From Hydractinia symbiolongicarpus (Eukaryota > Cnidaria > Hydrozoa > Anthoathecata > Hydractiniidae): a stretch of DNA of 64,000 bases. This document shows, piece by piece, positions 10,586-24,100 of the stretch. The stretch lies in the NCBI RefSeq assembly GCF_029227915.1, contig NC_079884.1, positions 8,618,001 through 8,682,000 on the forward strand, in the 5' to 3' direction. The position numbers and the translations under genes were made by a program. The notes under the pieces were generated by a model. It had not been told where the DNA came from. It did not search any database and was given only the letters and a program-made list of their open reading frames with translations. Position 1 is the first letter of the stretch. Every line of letters begins with the position of its first letter.

Positions 10586-12190
10586 ATGAGAAGAATAAAG
10601 ACTTCTCTTTGTGGTTGCCTAAAGTTAAAGCGTGGAAAACACCAACAAGTTGTTAACAGGACTCAAAAATGCCCATGGTCTGCAGGTATAGCTTTACATT
10701 TACCAGAAGGAAGTCAAATACGGCATCAGATATTTGATACACAAGATACTGATGGGTTACCTGGTGTGGAAGGATTGAATTACTTCAAATACATTAAAAG
10801 AAGGATGAAAAAACGACTGCGTTTGACACATTGCGAGAATTTTGTAATTTTACTCAAACCAAGGAACAAACAATCTACCAATACATAATGCATTACGAAA
10901 AGTCTAAAACTAAAATGAAACAGTTTAAAATGGATCTTGGTGAGCGTATTCATGGCTTGAACTTCCTTTAAACGACATCGAGCTAAAGATTTTGGGAAGT
11001 TGGTCATGATAAGCCAGAAGACATGAGCAGGCAGAAAAAGCATTAAAGAAGTATTATGGAAGTTCAGCAATCAATAATGTAACAAATCAATTGGACAGTA
11101 TTTCACCTGCAGTTAGTGTTACACCTGCAGTTAAGGAAGAAGTATTTTACACATATGATTCTTGCCTGGAAACAGTCTCATCATAACCAAAAAAGGTTTT
11201 ATACAAACAATCTTAATATTGCAATCCTAACAATGAAATTTTTTAAAAACTTTACAAGATTTAATGCGAAAGGTTCAAAGAGCAGGGAGGGTACTTGAAA
11301 TGTCATGTGTGTCAGTCTGTGGCATATTTTTTGAGAAATTGTCCCCACAAGTCCACTTATCACAATAATAACGTTTCTGACGCATTTTTAGATAGTGAAG
11401 GAAAAATATTATTGAATGTGACATTGCCACTGATTCATGTACATCATAAGCTTTAAATTACATGATTCTAGACACTGGTTGCCCCCAAAAATGTTCAGGT
11501 TTAGCCTGGGCTAAATGTTTTTTAAACAGTTTAAATGAAGATCTGCAAAATCAAGTCCAAAGAAGTGCCAGTTCTAAAAAGTTTAGGTTTGGTGGTGGTC
11601 ACATTTTGAAGTCCTCGGACCAAATCAAAGTGCCAGTTATGATTGCTGGATAATTAAAAAAAAATTGCTTTTGATGTTGTTGGTGATTTACCTCTACTTT
11701 TAAAAATGAATTGTTGTCATATCGACTGCAAATGACAATTAAAGATAAAAAGGTAGTTAAGCTATACACGTCATCAAGTGGCCATTGGTGTATCAACAAT
11801 CAACCATGATTTCCAATTGACTTTGTATATGTGTTGCTTGCACATATACAAGAAATGTCAAGTAAGGAGAAGTTTAAAGCTGCTAAGCATTTGCACCGAC
11901 AATATTGCCATACACTATTTGAGTTTTAAAAAAGGTTTTAATGGTTTTTGATGAACAAGACAAAAAGTTTTTATCAATTTTACAAAAGATATCATTAGAA
12001 TGCTTAGTTTGTAAACGATACAAACTGACTATTCCCAGACCAGCAGTTGGAAACCTCTTTGACCCTGCTAAGATAAAGTTTAACAAAGTAGTCAGCTTTG
12101 ATCTGGAGAAATGAAATGGGCAGTGGATTCATATATCTTATTGGTATGTATACAAGATTTACAGGGGCTACTTACGTTAAGGTGGCAGTA
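10586..12190 (+). mobile_element. dead copia-like retrotransposon (gag, protease and start of integrase)
   Basis: Broken frames read in order as gag, protease and the front of integrase. The gag part includes YFKYIKRRMKKRLR near 10780. A zinc-knuckle-like CHVCQSVAYFLRNCPH is near 11303. The aspartic protease start is MILDTGCP at 11462, followed by RFGGGH. An integrase zinc-finger tail (CLVCKRYKLTIPRP, VVSFDLEKWNG, LIGMYTRF) lies at about 11995-12180. Several stops and frameshifts separate them. No LTRs were found. The fragment at 36285-37920 has the complementary half (integrase end and RT) of the same kind of element, but the two are not joined here. Confidence 0.6.
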
Positions 12191-13650
12191 ACCCTTAAAA
12201 TCGGAATTTTTTTTTACATAATTAGTTACGAAAGTTTATTTTCAGACTAATATCCATATTATTTGGCTAAAATACTATTATTATCACCAAAAATATTCAG
12301 TCTCAACAATTCCTCTAAAATAAAATTCATGAATAATTAATTAGTTCTGCCAGTTCAAGTTTATGCGCTTGCGAAATTGTACAGAAAGAAATGACGTAAT
12401 TATTAAAAAGACAAGATACACCAAAGATGGCGCATTATGTAGAAATTTAAGATGCTACACTGCACAAGCTTAAACTTCCGATAGCATTTTTGTTTTACTT
12501 TAAATTTTTTAAAAAGGTGAGGTGGACCCTGCAGCCATGATACAGTGTGTGGAAATCTTTTTATTTGGAATATTTTTTCTTTTAACAGTGTTCGGTTCAG
12601 CAGGGAATGCCAACAAAGAATCTTTTGAAAAAAACAATAGGCTATTGTTAAAAAAATAAGAATGAACAAAAAAAATCCGCAGACCGTTTTAACAGGGTCA
12701 ACTCCAGGTTCATTTAAAAACAGAAGCTGATGAAAAATAACGAGATTGTAAAAGTCAGAGCTCGTAGAAGATATATATATTCTTGTTTATGATACATTTT
12801 TAAATAGAAATTTTTACTGACTCAACAATTTTAGTGTTAAAGTTATTTTATTATGTATTAAGGCCTATATTTTTTGTCTGTAACTGCCTGGCAAAGCCCG
12901 GGGCTGTCCAAAACCGCCCGAAATGCAACACCCGCATGCTCATTTTGCTGCCATTTAAATTTTGTCAAGGTGCTATTTTTTCGTTAAGTACTCTCAGTTT
13001 ATTATTTGTGGGATTTTATTACAGCTATTTATGGAAAAAATGATAAAAACAGTTTTTTCAGAACTCTTCCACTGCCACTGCTGAACATAGAATAAATTAT
13101 AGATGGTAATAAACTTTTAATAAAATGTTGTTTGGGGTTTCTCCGGGCGAAATCACGTTTTTTTGGAAGTCGGTCAACAACCCCCATGGTTTTTGGCGAG
13201 TCAGCACCCCCGTCAAAATCACCATTCAATCAGATTATCATGTATCAGGGACAGTATTACGTAAACATTTAACTTACATAATTTCAATTTTTCTGCCCGG
13301 TATAAAACTTTTCTATTAACTGGCAACATTGGATGGTTATGACCCAATATTCCTAGCCTAAAGTCTAGGATCTACAATATTATCAGTTTCAGCAATACTA
13401 AAACTTTTGTATTTTACAGAACAGACAACCTAAACATCACTTGGGTAGCTAACTGATGACATTAAATCTATTTTAATCTTTGTAATTATTATCTATATCA
13501 TGTTATTATCTATATCTATATCATTTTTAAACTAGACTTGAATATTTTTAGAAAAACAAAATCATTACCACCTGTGCTCTCCTCCAAAATTCTCCTTGTT
13601 AATTCGCTTCACTTTTTCTATTGTCGTTTTAGATTTTTGAGCAACAGAAC
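12191..13650. other. intergenic stretch, no gene seen
   Basis: AT-rich sequence after the copia fragment. Only short open frames are present, with no splice-linked or recognisable product. Confidence 0.4.
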
Positions 13651-13655
13651 ATGGT

Positions 13656-14276
13656 CAGTACGGCACTTTTCCCCGATCAGGCGATCGAGTGGCTCTTTGG
13701 AGCTTGTAATCAGTCAATAGAGTGACTCTCCCCCAATCAATGCTATAACATATTTCACAAAAGTTTTGGCCTATCAGCTGCTCAGAGTTTATTTTATATA
13801 TGTGAAGCCATTACACCAATAACATGTTTCTTATGTCTTTAGCTAGCCAGCGCTATAGGGTATCATTAATTATTTCTTTCATGAATATATTTTTACATAC
13901 TTATTATTCACAAGCTAGCTACCCTTGCATGCTTCAGGACATCAAAATAATAAAATCTCTCCAGCATGTTAGCCAGAAACAAATAGTATTTTACCATGTT
14001 GTTGATCCAACGTAAATAAACATTAATAGCGCCAGAACAGCTGGTGAATTTATTTTAATTGGTGAATCGGCGTGAAATACACATGTGACTTCACAAAACA
14101 AAATTGGCCCGCACTATTGTCCGGCGGGTTGCTCTTTTACAAAACAATTTTTTTCACAAAAAGTACTCACCCAATCCAGGTAAGTCACAACTAATTTGGA
14201 AGTTGCGAACTCCCCCAATCAGGTGATTACCCCCGATCGGGGGAGACTCACACGATCGGGAAAAAGTGCCCTACTG
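13656..14276. mobile_element. 621-bp MITE with a 5-bp target duplication
   Basis: The ends are inverted repeats: CAGTACGGCACTTTTCCCCG on the left and, read from the right, CAGTAGGGCACTTTTTCCCG. The flanks are ATGGT at 13651-13655 and ATGGT at 14277-14281, a perfect 5-bp duplication. Further CCCCGATCGGGG-like and CCCCAATCA motifs lie just inside both ends. There is no transposase. The superfamily is not clear from the termini. Confidence 0.75.
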
Positions 14277-14436
14277 ATGGTGATGGCCAATGTTTGAAGT
14301 GATGTTTAAAACAGTAATGTTTAACTTCATTTTTGGAAAGTTGTTTCAAGGGATGGCTTATAGTCAAAACTATGAATTCATGTAGCAAGCAGAGAGTTGC
14401 CAGATCGTCACCAAAGTTTGTTTGTTTAGATAATAA

Positions 14437-14863
14437 GGCCACCCTTAAAAATATAATTGGTTAGCGTCACCCGAGCGACTCACTTTGAAAGGCGAAAGTC
14501 AAGTCGGGGAGTCAATAAATTTGTAAAAGTAAACCAAACAATCCATGAACAATCTTCGACATGCAACAAAATCCACCATTTACCTTTTCGGTGGTCCTCT
14601 GAATTATGGTTGTTACGCTCGAATATTATTTCGATAGGGTACTGCGCTGCGCTACTCAGTGCTATATTTTCCTGCTTCGCATTTATAAATCGAACTTGAA
14701 ATGGAGGCTAAAGATACAGCTGGCGTACATTTAAAAAGAATAACAAAATATGGCTGCAAAATATAGTATTTTTGTAATTTTTCGGGAAAATTTTTTATCT
14801 GACTGACCGACTCACTTTTGTAATTAGAAATGACGCTAACCAAACATAATTTCGACGGTGGCC
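14437..14863. mobile_element. 427-bp PIF/Harbinger-type MITE (TAA target duplication)
   Basis: The inverted ends start GGCCACC and share TTGGTTAGCGTCA about 20 bp in. TAA occurs at 14434-14436 and 14864-14866. A TWA duplication with GG-starting TIRs is characteristic of PIF/Harbinger. The element has no coding capacity. Confidence 0.72.
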
Positions 14864-14866
14864 TAA

Positions 14867-17800
14867 TCACGCTATAAGGAGAGTACATGCTAGCTAGCTA
14901 CATATATTTAAGATAAAATCCTGAAATAAGGTAAAAAAGTCAGTAAGGAGTAAGGTTTTATATTATATAACTATGGTTAAAAAAAAGACAAAATATGATG
15001 GGCCAAAAGGGGTTATAAACAGGAACTTTTTTGTTTTAAACTCTTGACTAACTAGTTAATTTTATACGGTTTCAAACTTCATTATCTAAAATAAAAATTT
15101 TCTGAAACTATCAGGTATTTTACCTCTTGACGCCCTCTGTCGCAGGCTGTACTACTCGTCTTCAGTAGCAGGGGAAGGAAAGGACATAACTTACGCATGG
15201 AAAACATTTAGCGACGCATGCGTCTCGGAAAATTCCCGCGTGAAAGACCCTCCTGCTGGGAGTTTATTGAAAAAATATTTTACATTTTGTTCAGCATTCA
15301 TAAAAAATTTTTTATTAACAAAGCTAAAAAATCGAAATTATCTATAATCAAAACGCAGTACTGTATTATATTAGTTTTTTTCATATTTTTATCATTTGAA
15401 GCATAGTCTTACTGCAAAATACGGCATATCGCACGTCAATTTGACGGCAAAACAACATTTAAAAACAAAAGTGAGGCTACTTCAAAATATCCGTTTCCTT
15501 TTTTCAAAATAAAGCAAAAGCCGACACTAATTTGCCATTCATCAAAAGACAGATACAAATTATCCTTTGGAGAAAAAAAAGGAAGAATTCTTGAACTAGG
15601 TATGTAGTTATTTCTGCTTAATACATTGGTTGTTAGGAAGTTTTGCTAGCCAAAATTTCTTATCTTCTTAAAAATTGCTAAATTTCATACACACAGTGTC
15701 CAAAAAAGCATTTAGCTAGCTAGCTAAGCTATAATTTTTTTCTGGCTACAATATACATTAGCTCGTTAGTTAGTTTAGCTATTATGTGTTTTACTTAAAA
15801 GTATTTTTAAGCTAGCAGGGGGGTGGGTAATACATTGATTTAGGAATTCTGTTTAGCCTTGTGTAAAGCACCCCAAAAAGACTTAATCACAGTTGTGGAC
15901 ATACAGTACCCCAACAAATAACCAAACAAATATAGTTCAGTTCTAACTGACCATGTGTCACAATAAGACTGAACCGATGGGACTCACACAAAGGATACAA
16001 TTTTGCCAACGGAGGTACAATTACCCTTTTTGAAATTACCACAGACATATTGATTTTTTCCGCAAGTGGTGGAAGTTAAACTTTGGACCTTCAGTTCTTG
16101 GTGGGGCAGCATAAGGTAAGTGCTAAAAAGTAGAGTCTATTTATGAGAGATTTATCACCTATCTTGGCATGTTTTTGTTTTCATTGGGTACCAATATTAA
16201 ATTTTAGACCCACAGACAGAGTATCTTGATATACTTTGCAAATTTCCACACCACCTTGGATTTGGCATGTTTTGGAACTTTAAAAAGTTTTCCTATAAAA
16301 CAAGACTTGAGAGACTTAAAATAACATGCTGATATATAAGAATAAGAAAAAAACATTAAAAGGTTAAATGTAAATCTCTGAAAAGAGCCACAAGATTTTG
16401 GCTCTTTTTTGTAGGTTTTTATACCAAGAACATAGGGAACAGCTTGCAACACTCTCGGAAAAATTATATATGGCTGTGCTCATTCTGAAACGGTGTATTT
16501 TGCAGGCTAGGTAGGTTTTGGACCGGAAAACAGTCCAGTACTATTTTTAAGCCCTTTGTTACTTGTGAAGGTAAAAAAAATGGGTTTAAAAGGAGAATCT
16601 CTTCAGATCTACCAAAATAAAATCCAGAGAAGTTGTACCACTCTTGTGAGAAAAATAAAAATCAAGAAAACACAGGTCTGAGAAAGATTTGTAGCAGTGG
16701 TCTACAGAAATTTGCCTTGTTGTTTTAAGCATTGTTTTTTATTAAAGATTTGTCCATAGAAGAGGTGTGCATCATTGGAAACTCAAGGCGTGCATCATTG
16801 AAAACTCCTTGTGGTGATGTGAATAGTATTTATTTCTGTGTGGCAAAATTTTACCACCATACACTAACTTTCAGCATTCTTAAATCTGTGTAGAAACAAT
16901 ATTATCAGTTAAATAAATTTCATTTCCATTTTATTTAACAAATCTACCTTGATAGCTCTATCTTGAAAGCTTTTATCGCAGTAAAAATCTTGGGCACAGG
17001 TTGCCTAAGAAGAAAGTCAGAAATTCTGTTGCCACCCTGTTGTGAAGATTGGCGTGTTTTCAAAATCAGGATGGAGGAAAGTAAAGCTATGGCTTGTGGG
17101 GGAAAGAATGCTAAAATAAAGAAATGGACTGACAGATAAATTAGCTAACTGCAAGGCATTATATAAATCTTAACTATTTATAAATAACAAAGCTTAGCTT
17201 TGTAGATTACTTCGAGTAACTTCAATGTTAATTATACTCAGATGTTGTCATCTCAAAAAAAAACATGCTAGCTACGTGGCAAGGTTTTCCTGTTGTTTGC
17301 TCCCCAAACATCCTAAATATGTGTGAACACCACATGCAGCAGTTGTTTAACTTAGTTGTTAAGTTATGACAGATATATGTCAAGGTATAGGTGTCCCCTG
17401 GAACAACTCTGAAACAAAAATCTATGTCTATGGCTTCTTCTTAATTGGAAACTTAATCCAGAACGGAACATCAAATCGTAGACTCTGTGGTATTAGTCCA
17501 GGGTCTGTCAACCCTCAACACAGGTTTTTAGAGTCCTCAATGGATAAATTGACAGCACCCAGAAAGCCACCATCTTTCTAATGCCATCAAGTGGTCAAAA
17601 CAACTTAAAATTAACCCTGGAACTTGCTGTTTATAGACTACTTAAAGCTTTATTTTTACTGCAATCAATTTCTCTTATTTTCTCTCTACAAGCATCATCA
17701 TCATCATCATCAGACAATTGGCTTGGTATATGTTTTCTTGATTTGGACATTACATTTCCTTAGATTTTTGTTATCTAAAAAAATGAATGCATAACTTGTC

Positions 17801-18116
17801 AGAAGCAATTGTAGTGTAGCAAGTGAGGTGGCATTATTGAACAATTATGTATGAAGCTTGCCACAAAAAAATTGCCATAAAAACAAATGTTATTTTTTGG
17901 CCATTATACATTGGTTGTGTGCCTGTTAACTATTACTAATTTCTTTAAATTGTTATAAGCAGGTGGTCGTTAACACAGGTTTGACTGTATATTATATTTG
18001 TTAAAAATATTTTCTAGAGCATCTTCCCAATAACTTTATCAAAATATCACAATTTATTTTGTGCAACATGAAACTCTTCCCCTTTATTTTTTTACATGCA
18101 ATTCTTTTTTTTTCAG
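14867..18116 (+). other. upstream region of eIF4G2 (promoter, 5' UTR exons not resolved)
   Basis: No protein-coding signal is visible. A possible 5' UTR exon ends near 15599, where ACTAG is followed by GTATGTAG, a good splice donor. The matching acceptor would be at 18115-18116. A region of higher GC around 15120-15260 may be promoter. Two copies of GTGCATCATTG lie near 16767 and 16789, and a run of ATC units near 17695-17711. Confidence 0.35.
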
Positions 18117-18142
18117 TATATCTGCCAAATTAAAACGCTAAA

Positions 18143-21100
18143 CTGGACAACTCGAGTTCTGTTGCATTTCAATCTTTTCCAAGGGAGGCATCCCACAGAC
18201 AGCATGGACTGACAAATGGTGACCATTCACATAAACCTGAAAACGGGTATATACTAGCAAATTTTTTGATTTTCATTCATTTATTTGTAACATAAAATAG
18301 TTTTACAAGTGTTTGACTATTTTCTTGTATATATCTATAAATAATTGTTTTTTATTTCCTGTTTAAATTCTTGTTGTTTTCAGCTACCATAGCTCAACAA
18401 ATGAAGTAGAAAATGTGCACAGACAGTCTCCTCCAGTCTCTTCTGTTCAAAATAAGACCAGCTCCTCTTCAAGATGGATTGCCCCTCTATTTTTGCATGA
18501 TATAACTGATCGGAATGAACTAATTTTCCGAAGAGTAAGAGGGTACGTACAATTTCTCAATGATGAAAAGTTTTTGCTCAGTTATGAGTTATGAACATTT
18601 TTTGAGCCAGGTTTTTAGAGATTACATCATGATTTCAGCTTTTCCCTTTAAGCTTTATGTTGCATGAAGTTTCCTAAATTTCTTGGGCCAAAGATGATAC
18701 ATGCTACCTTAATTTAGCATCTGAATGTTGATTTATAAAGTAACTATGTAGTTTTATTTTTAACACAATAAACAATACTGTAATTTCAAATTTTTATGTA
18801 GTAATAAAAATGGAGTATATTTTTTTTCTAGGATTTTAAACAAGCTAACTCCTGAAAAGTTTGATAAGTTGTGTTACGATTTGCTTAATGTTGGAATACA
18901 TAATAAAACAATATTGAAGGGTATTATTATTTTGGTGAGTTCTTTCTTCAGTTTAATATCATAGCATAATTTTCAACTGTTTTGGGTATATTGTTGCATG
19001 TTATTAACCACACAACCGTTTTAATATGTCTTTTCTTTTTTTAGATTTTTGAGAAAGCTATTGATGAACAAAAATATTCTAATTTATATGCGCGATTGTG
19101 TCAACGATTTCGACATGAAGTCCCAAATTTTGATGAACCAACATCAAATACAACAGTATGTTTTCACAAAATTATAATTTCAATTTTTACGTTTTGATAA
19201 TATATGAAATTTAATTTCTTTCGAACTATTTCTTTTACCTTAGACCTTTGTGCGGTTGTTGCTCAGCAAGTGTCAAGAGGAATTTGAAACTAGGTCAAAG
19301 GCCTCATCTGGTAAGCCCCACTCCATTTAGCTTCCGTAGCACTGGTTACTAATAATATTAACATAGATTTTTTATATACTATGTATTACAAATTTGATGG
19401 CACAAAATTTCACAATGCATTTCATTTTTTAGTCTATGACAAGAAAAATGGGTCATTGTCACCCTCCGAGCAGGAAGCAAAGCAGGTGGCAAAAAGAAAA
19501 ATGTTGGGAAATATTAAATTCATCGGTAAGCTCTACTTCTCTTAGTATAATAGACATTTAAAAATATATCTATTTATTTATTAAACAATTTTGGTTAAAA
19601 GAACTGTATATTAAACATTTTCTGGAATATAGATTATGTAGAGTAAGGCTTTTGATGTTCTTTTCTTTTTCATCTACTTTTTGTATTTTTTTTTGTTTGT
19701 AGGAGAACTTGGTAAGTTGGAGCTTGTACAAGAAGCCATCTTGCACAAATGTATTCAACAGGTAACCAAAACGTTGATTCAAAAGCTGACTTTAAAACAA
19801 ATCTTATTAACATAAGCGTTTAAGCACACTCATACTGCAGTACTTTAGTACCGCAGATACTTTAGTATCCTTTATATAAACTCAACTTTAAATCAGCCTC
19901 CCCCTAAAAATGATTTCTAACAAATAAGCCTTATAGAAGTTTACCTGAGTTTAGTATACAATATTTGTTATTGAGTAATGCAGTGCATATTAGTACTTGA
20001 GCTGAAGCTAAAAGTCTAAGGCAAGGCCTGCTTTATAACTTATTTTGACACTAAAACATTTAATCTACTTTTCCAGCTGCTTGCTAAGAAAAAGAAAGTT
20101 TCATTGGTTGATATGGCAGAGGATATTGAATGCTTGTGTCAAATAATAACAACAATCGGTAAACGGTTAGATACACCAAAGGCGAAGGTAAGTTTAAAAT
20201 TTTGTAGCTGCATCTTGAGAATAATCACAAGGGTAGGTTTTAAAAGCTGTATTTATCCAACTGGGGGTTGGATCAATTTTAAATATGAGCTTACTTGGAG
20301 GGACTGAAAATTTTGAAAAGTGATTTTCATTAGTTGATCTTAAATGATCTGATCTAGAGTCAAACATTCAGACAGTATGAGTTAATTTACCTAACTATTC
20401 AACAATTGGTTCAGTGCACATTTAATGATTTGGAAATTTGTTTAGGTGCAAAATTTTATCAACAGTTTTGCAGGTTTGTGTAATTTACATAAAAAATGAT
20501 AATATTTATGATAAATTTTTTTCTATTTTTCTGCAGAATATTATGGACCAATATTTTGACAGAATATATGTATTGTCTGAATCTGAAGAGCTTCCATCAC
20601 GCATAAGATTTATGTTGCAAGATGTTCTTACACTTCGGAAGCACAAGGTTTGATATCTTTTCTTCGTAAAGTTGGTTCCTATTATATATATTACAGTGTA
20701 TGATGTATGTAATCTTAAGTTTTTAAATTATTTTAGTGGGTGCCAAGGCGAATCCAGCAGGAAAATGGACCAAGATCTGTAACACAGATGAGATGGGAAA
20801 TGATGGGGGTAAGTTTACAGGGGTTAAGAATTTACTTTTCTCACATGGCAATGTGCACAAATGTAAAACTGTACGTCTTATAATACAGTCTCTTCAAGTC
20901 ATTTATTCTTTGTTGCATGAGATACATGCTATGCATCAACATCACATACAATTTCAGTCAGGAAGTAAAAAAAAGTGTATAATATTCATGATTTAAAAAG
21001 CAACAAAACTATTTAAAATTAATTTCTACCATCGTGCATCAGTTCTTTAAATACCAGATGAACAATAAAAAAATATTGTTAATGGAAGAGTCAAAATTTG

Positions 21101-24100
21101 TTAATAAAATATGTGACACCTAGTATGTATAAAGCATAACATACATTTAGAGAAAAAAACGTACTTTAGCATTTTTAGGGATTAATTTGATCTCTTCTTG
21201 TATATATGTGCAATTTGTCAAACCATGTAGCATTTCAAACGAAAAAAAAGACATACTTATAAACATTACAGCAACAATTTTCAGTTCAGTTAAAATGTTA
21301 CAACTCTATCATCATTCTAATTGTTACACCTTTAATATTTTAGCCAATGATGCCTCCCCCATTTCCATTTTTCCCTTCTGGAATGGTTCCACCAGGAATG
21401 ATGCCTAACATGCCGATGCCACCTTTTGCTGCAAATGGTGGACCCATGCCTTGGCTGAATGATTCAATGCTTGCTGGCGGAATCATGCCACCATCAATGG
21501 ATCCAAAGCTTACTGAATTTACAGATGATACAAAAGATATTTTTGGTAAACCTGTTCAAAAACAACCTACAGCTAGTAAATACTCTGGTTCTGCATCTAA
21601 ATTACAAGCCAAACCAGATCTTTTTGAACCACAGTAAGTTCACAAATACTTTTCTTTCAGGGTTAAGACAGATAGGAAAGGGTATAGTAAACACGGGAAA
21701 TTCCTTTTTCGCACCTACAGAAAAAATTAAGGAAAAAGTGAAAAATCCCAGGAAAAAATTGGTGACCTTTGCCTTTTATTTAAATATATAATTTAAAGAG
21801 ATGTATTTTTTGGCTTGAAGAAACCCAATTTTTCTTTTTAATTCTCGAGTCCTGTTTCTTAAAAACAATGTGTGGTTCAACTTGTTGCTAAGTATGTTGT
21901 ATATCAAGAAGGAAAATAAATTTATATTTAGCTACATGAAATCGAAGGGAAGCAGTGCATCAAAAGCAGCCATTTCTGCCTTGCATATGTACAATAACCC
22001 ACAACTGAAAACACAAAACACCCACAGAACAAACATGGTAGCAGATGAAAAAGAAAGTACAAAGACACGCTCATCTGCAATTAACAGGAATAACCCATGG
22101 AATGTGGATCCATTCATGCCACATTACAAGAAACCAGCTGTTTTCCCCGTAAACGATGAAGCTGTTAAATCTGACCAGGCTAAAGTTTCCAAAGTACCGT
22201 TATCAGGATTGCCCCACAGTAAGTTGCACTTGTGTAATTATGGATGCAGGTACACTGCTCTGATATTTGCACCCATTAGAAGGATTGTGCCACATTAAGT
22301 TGCACTTGTGTAATTATGGATGCAGGTACACTGCTCTGATATTTGCATCCATTAGTAGGACCTTTCATCAGTTCGAAAAAAATGCCATAACATTTGCATA
22401 TTAAGCAAAAGGACTTTACATATGTGGTAGACAACATCTTACATCCCAATGTTACATATTAGTTCAGTAAGTCCAACCTGTCTTTACATTATAGCTAGTA
22501 GATCAAATGGATTGAATCCATACAACAACAAATCATCTAACAAAGATGGAGAGGTGAGACCTTTACTTATTCATCCAAATTTATGATTTGTCTTAAATGG
22601 AATTTAGCAAACTCTTTAAAAATGCTTAAATGATTACTGTGTGAATAAGATGCTTTTTGTAGCTTTAGATTTTTTGTTTTTAGATTTCGTCTCTTTTTAG
22701 CAAGTCTTTTTATGTTTTACGAGCTCTATGTAAAGATTTGAATAATTTAATAATTTGATTTAAGAATAATTTTGTGTATGCTGTAGGATTGGTGGTGTAA
22801 AAGTAAAGGGAAATCATGATAACCATGGTCTTTACATCTGCTAAATAATTTTTGTGAGTACAGAAATGTTTATTACTAGATATTATTAACACCCATCTTG
22901 TTATTTAGATAAGTCTGAGACCATCGTCATTTTTAAGCAAAAAAGATGAAAAACCCAAAACGACATTTGCAAAAGTTGAGGTGAGATAAACCAAGCACTG
23001 CGACATAAAGATTACGACGTGTACTTACTTGCTCAATTTGTTATTTGAAGATAGATGTATTTTTAAAAATATTGAGTACTACAAGTCTGCTGTATATTTT
23101 ATGTTTGGCAAAAGTCATAATGATGAAGTCTATGTAAATTTCTGGTCTTTAGTATTGTGAAGTACAAAATATCTGCTTCATCAAGTACAAGCTCTGCAAT
23201 TAACAAATTTCTTTTCTAGTTTCGTGTTAATACTTGTGATTTATTTATTATTAGGACTTACCAGCTAACATGCAACAATTCACCAATCTTACTATCAATG
23301 ACAAAACAAACAAGACTAAAAAAACTGGATTGACAAAAGCAGACATTGACCAGAAAATCGTAAGAAGCTTGTATTTATTAAGTGTAAAAATATTGATAAG
23401 TAAATAATTCTTGTGCTATCGAATAGTAAAACTTTATCTATTTTTAATTTTTTTGTTTGTACATTTATTTACCCCCTGATTATTGAAAATTTATTAACAG
23501 ATTTTTTTTGTTTTCATGCTCGTTCTAAAAGGTGGCCATGATAGGTCAATATCGTCAGGATGCGGACATTGAAAAAGTTTGCAATGAACTTCAGTCACTT
23601 GCTACTAATTTGAAGTATTCCAAAATGGTGGCGAAACAGTTTCTTCATTTTTCGACCAATCAAGAGGATAAAGATTGGGAAATGTTGGCAAATATTTGTG
23701 TGGAGTGTGGTAAAAAGTTTATCATCTCTGAAGACACCTTTCTTAATGTAAGTTAACAAGAGAACGTGTGTCGAGTGGTTAAAATGTAATCAACTATAGT
23801 GCTATCTTGTATGAATGCACTTGTTACTAATTTGAACTAATGAAATTAATGAAACTTTTAAAAATCAACTTAAAAAAGAATTTCTCGTCCTATCCAAGGT
23901 TTGGGTAGTAAATTTAACCGACACGTTCAAATTTAGAAGTGGCATTATAAAGTTCAACATCTCATTGCAAATGCAATTGACAAGCCTATAGATCAGCGGT
24001 TGATTCTTCAAAAGCTTTACCATAAACAAAGCATTATACAAGAGCGATATCAAATATTTCTTTTAAAACATCTGAATAATTTATTTTAGGGGGCTCATAA

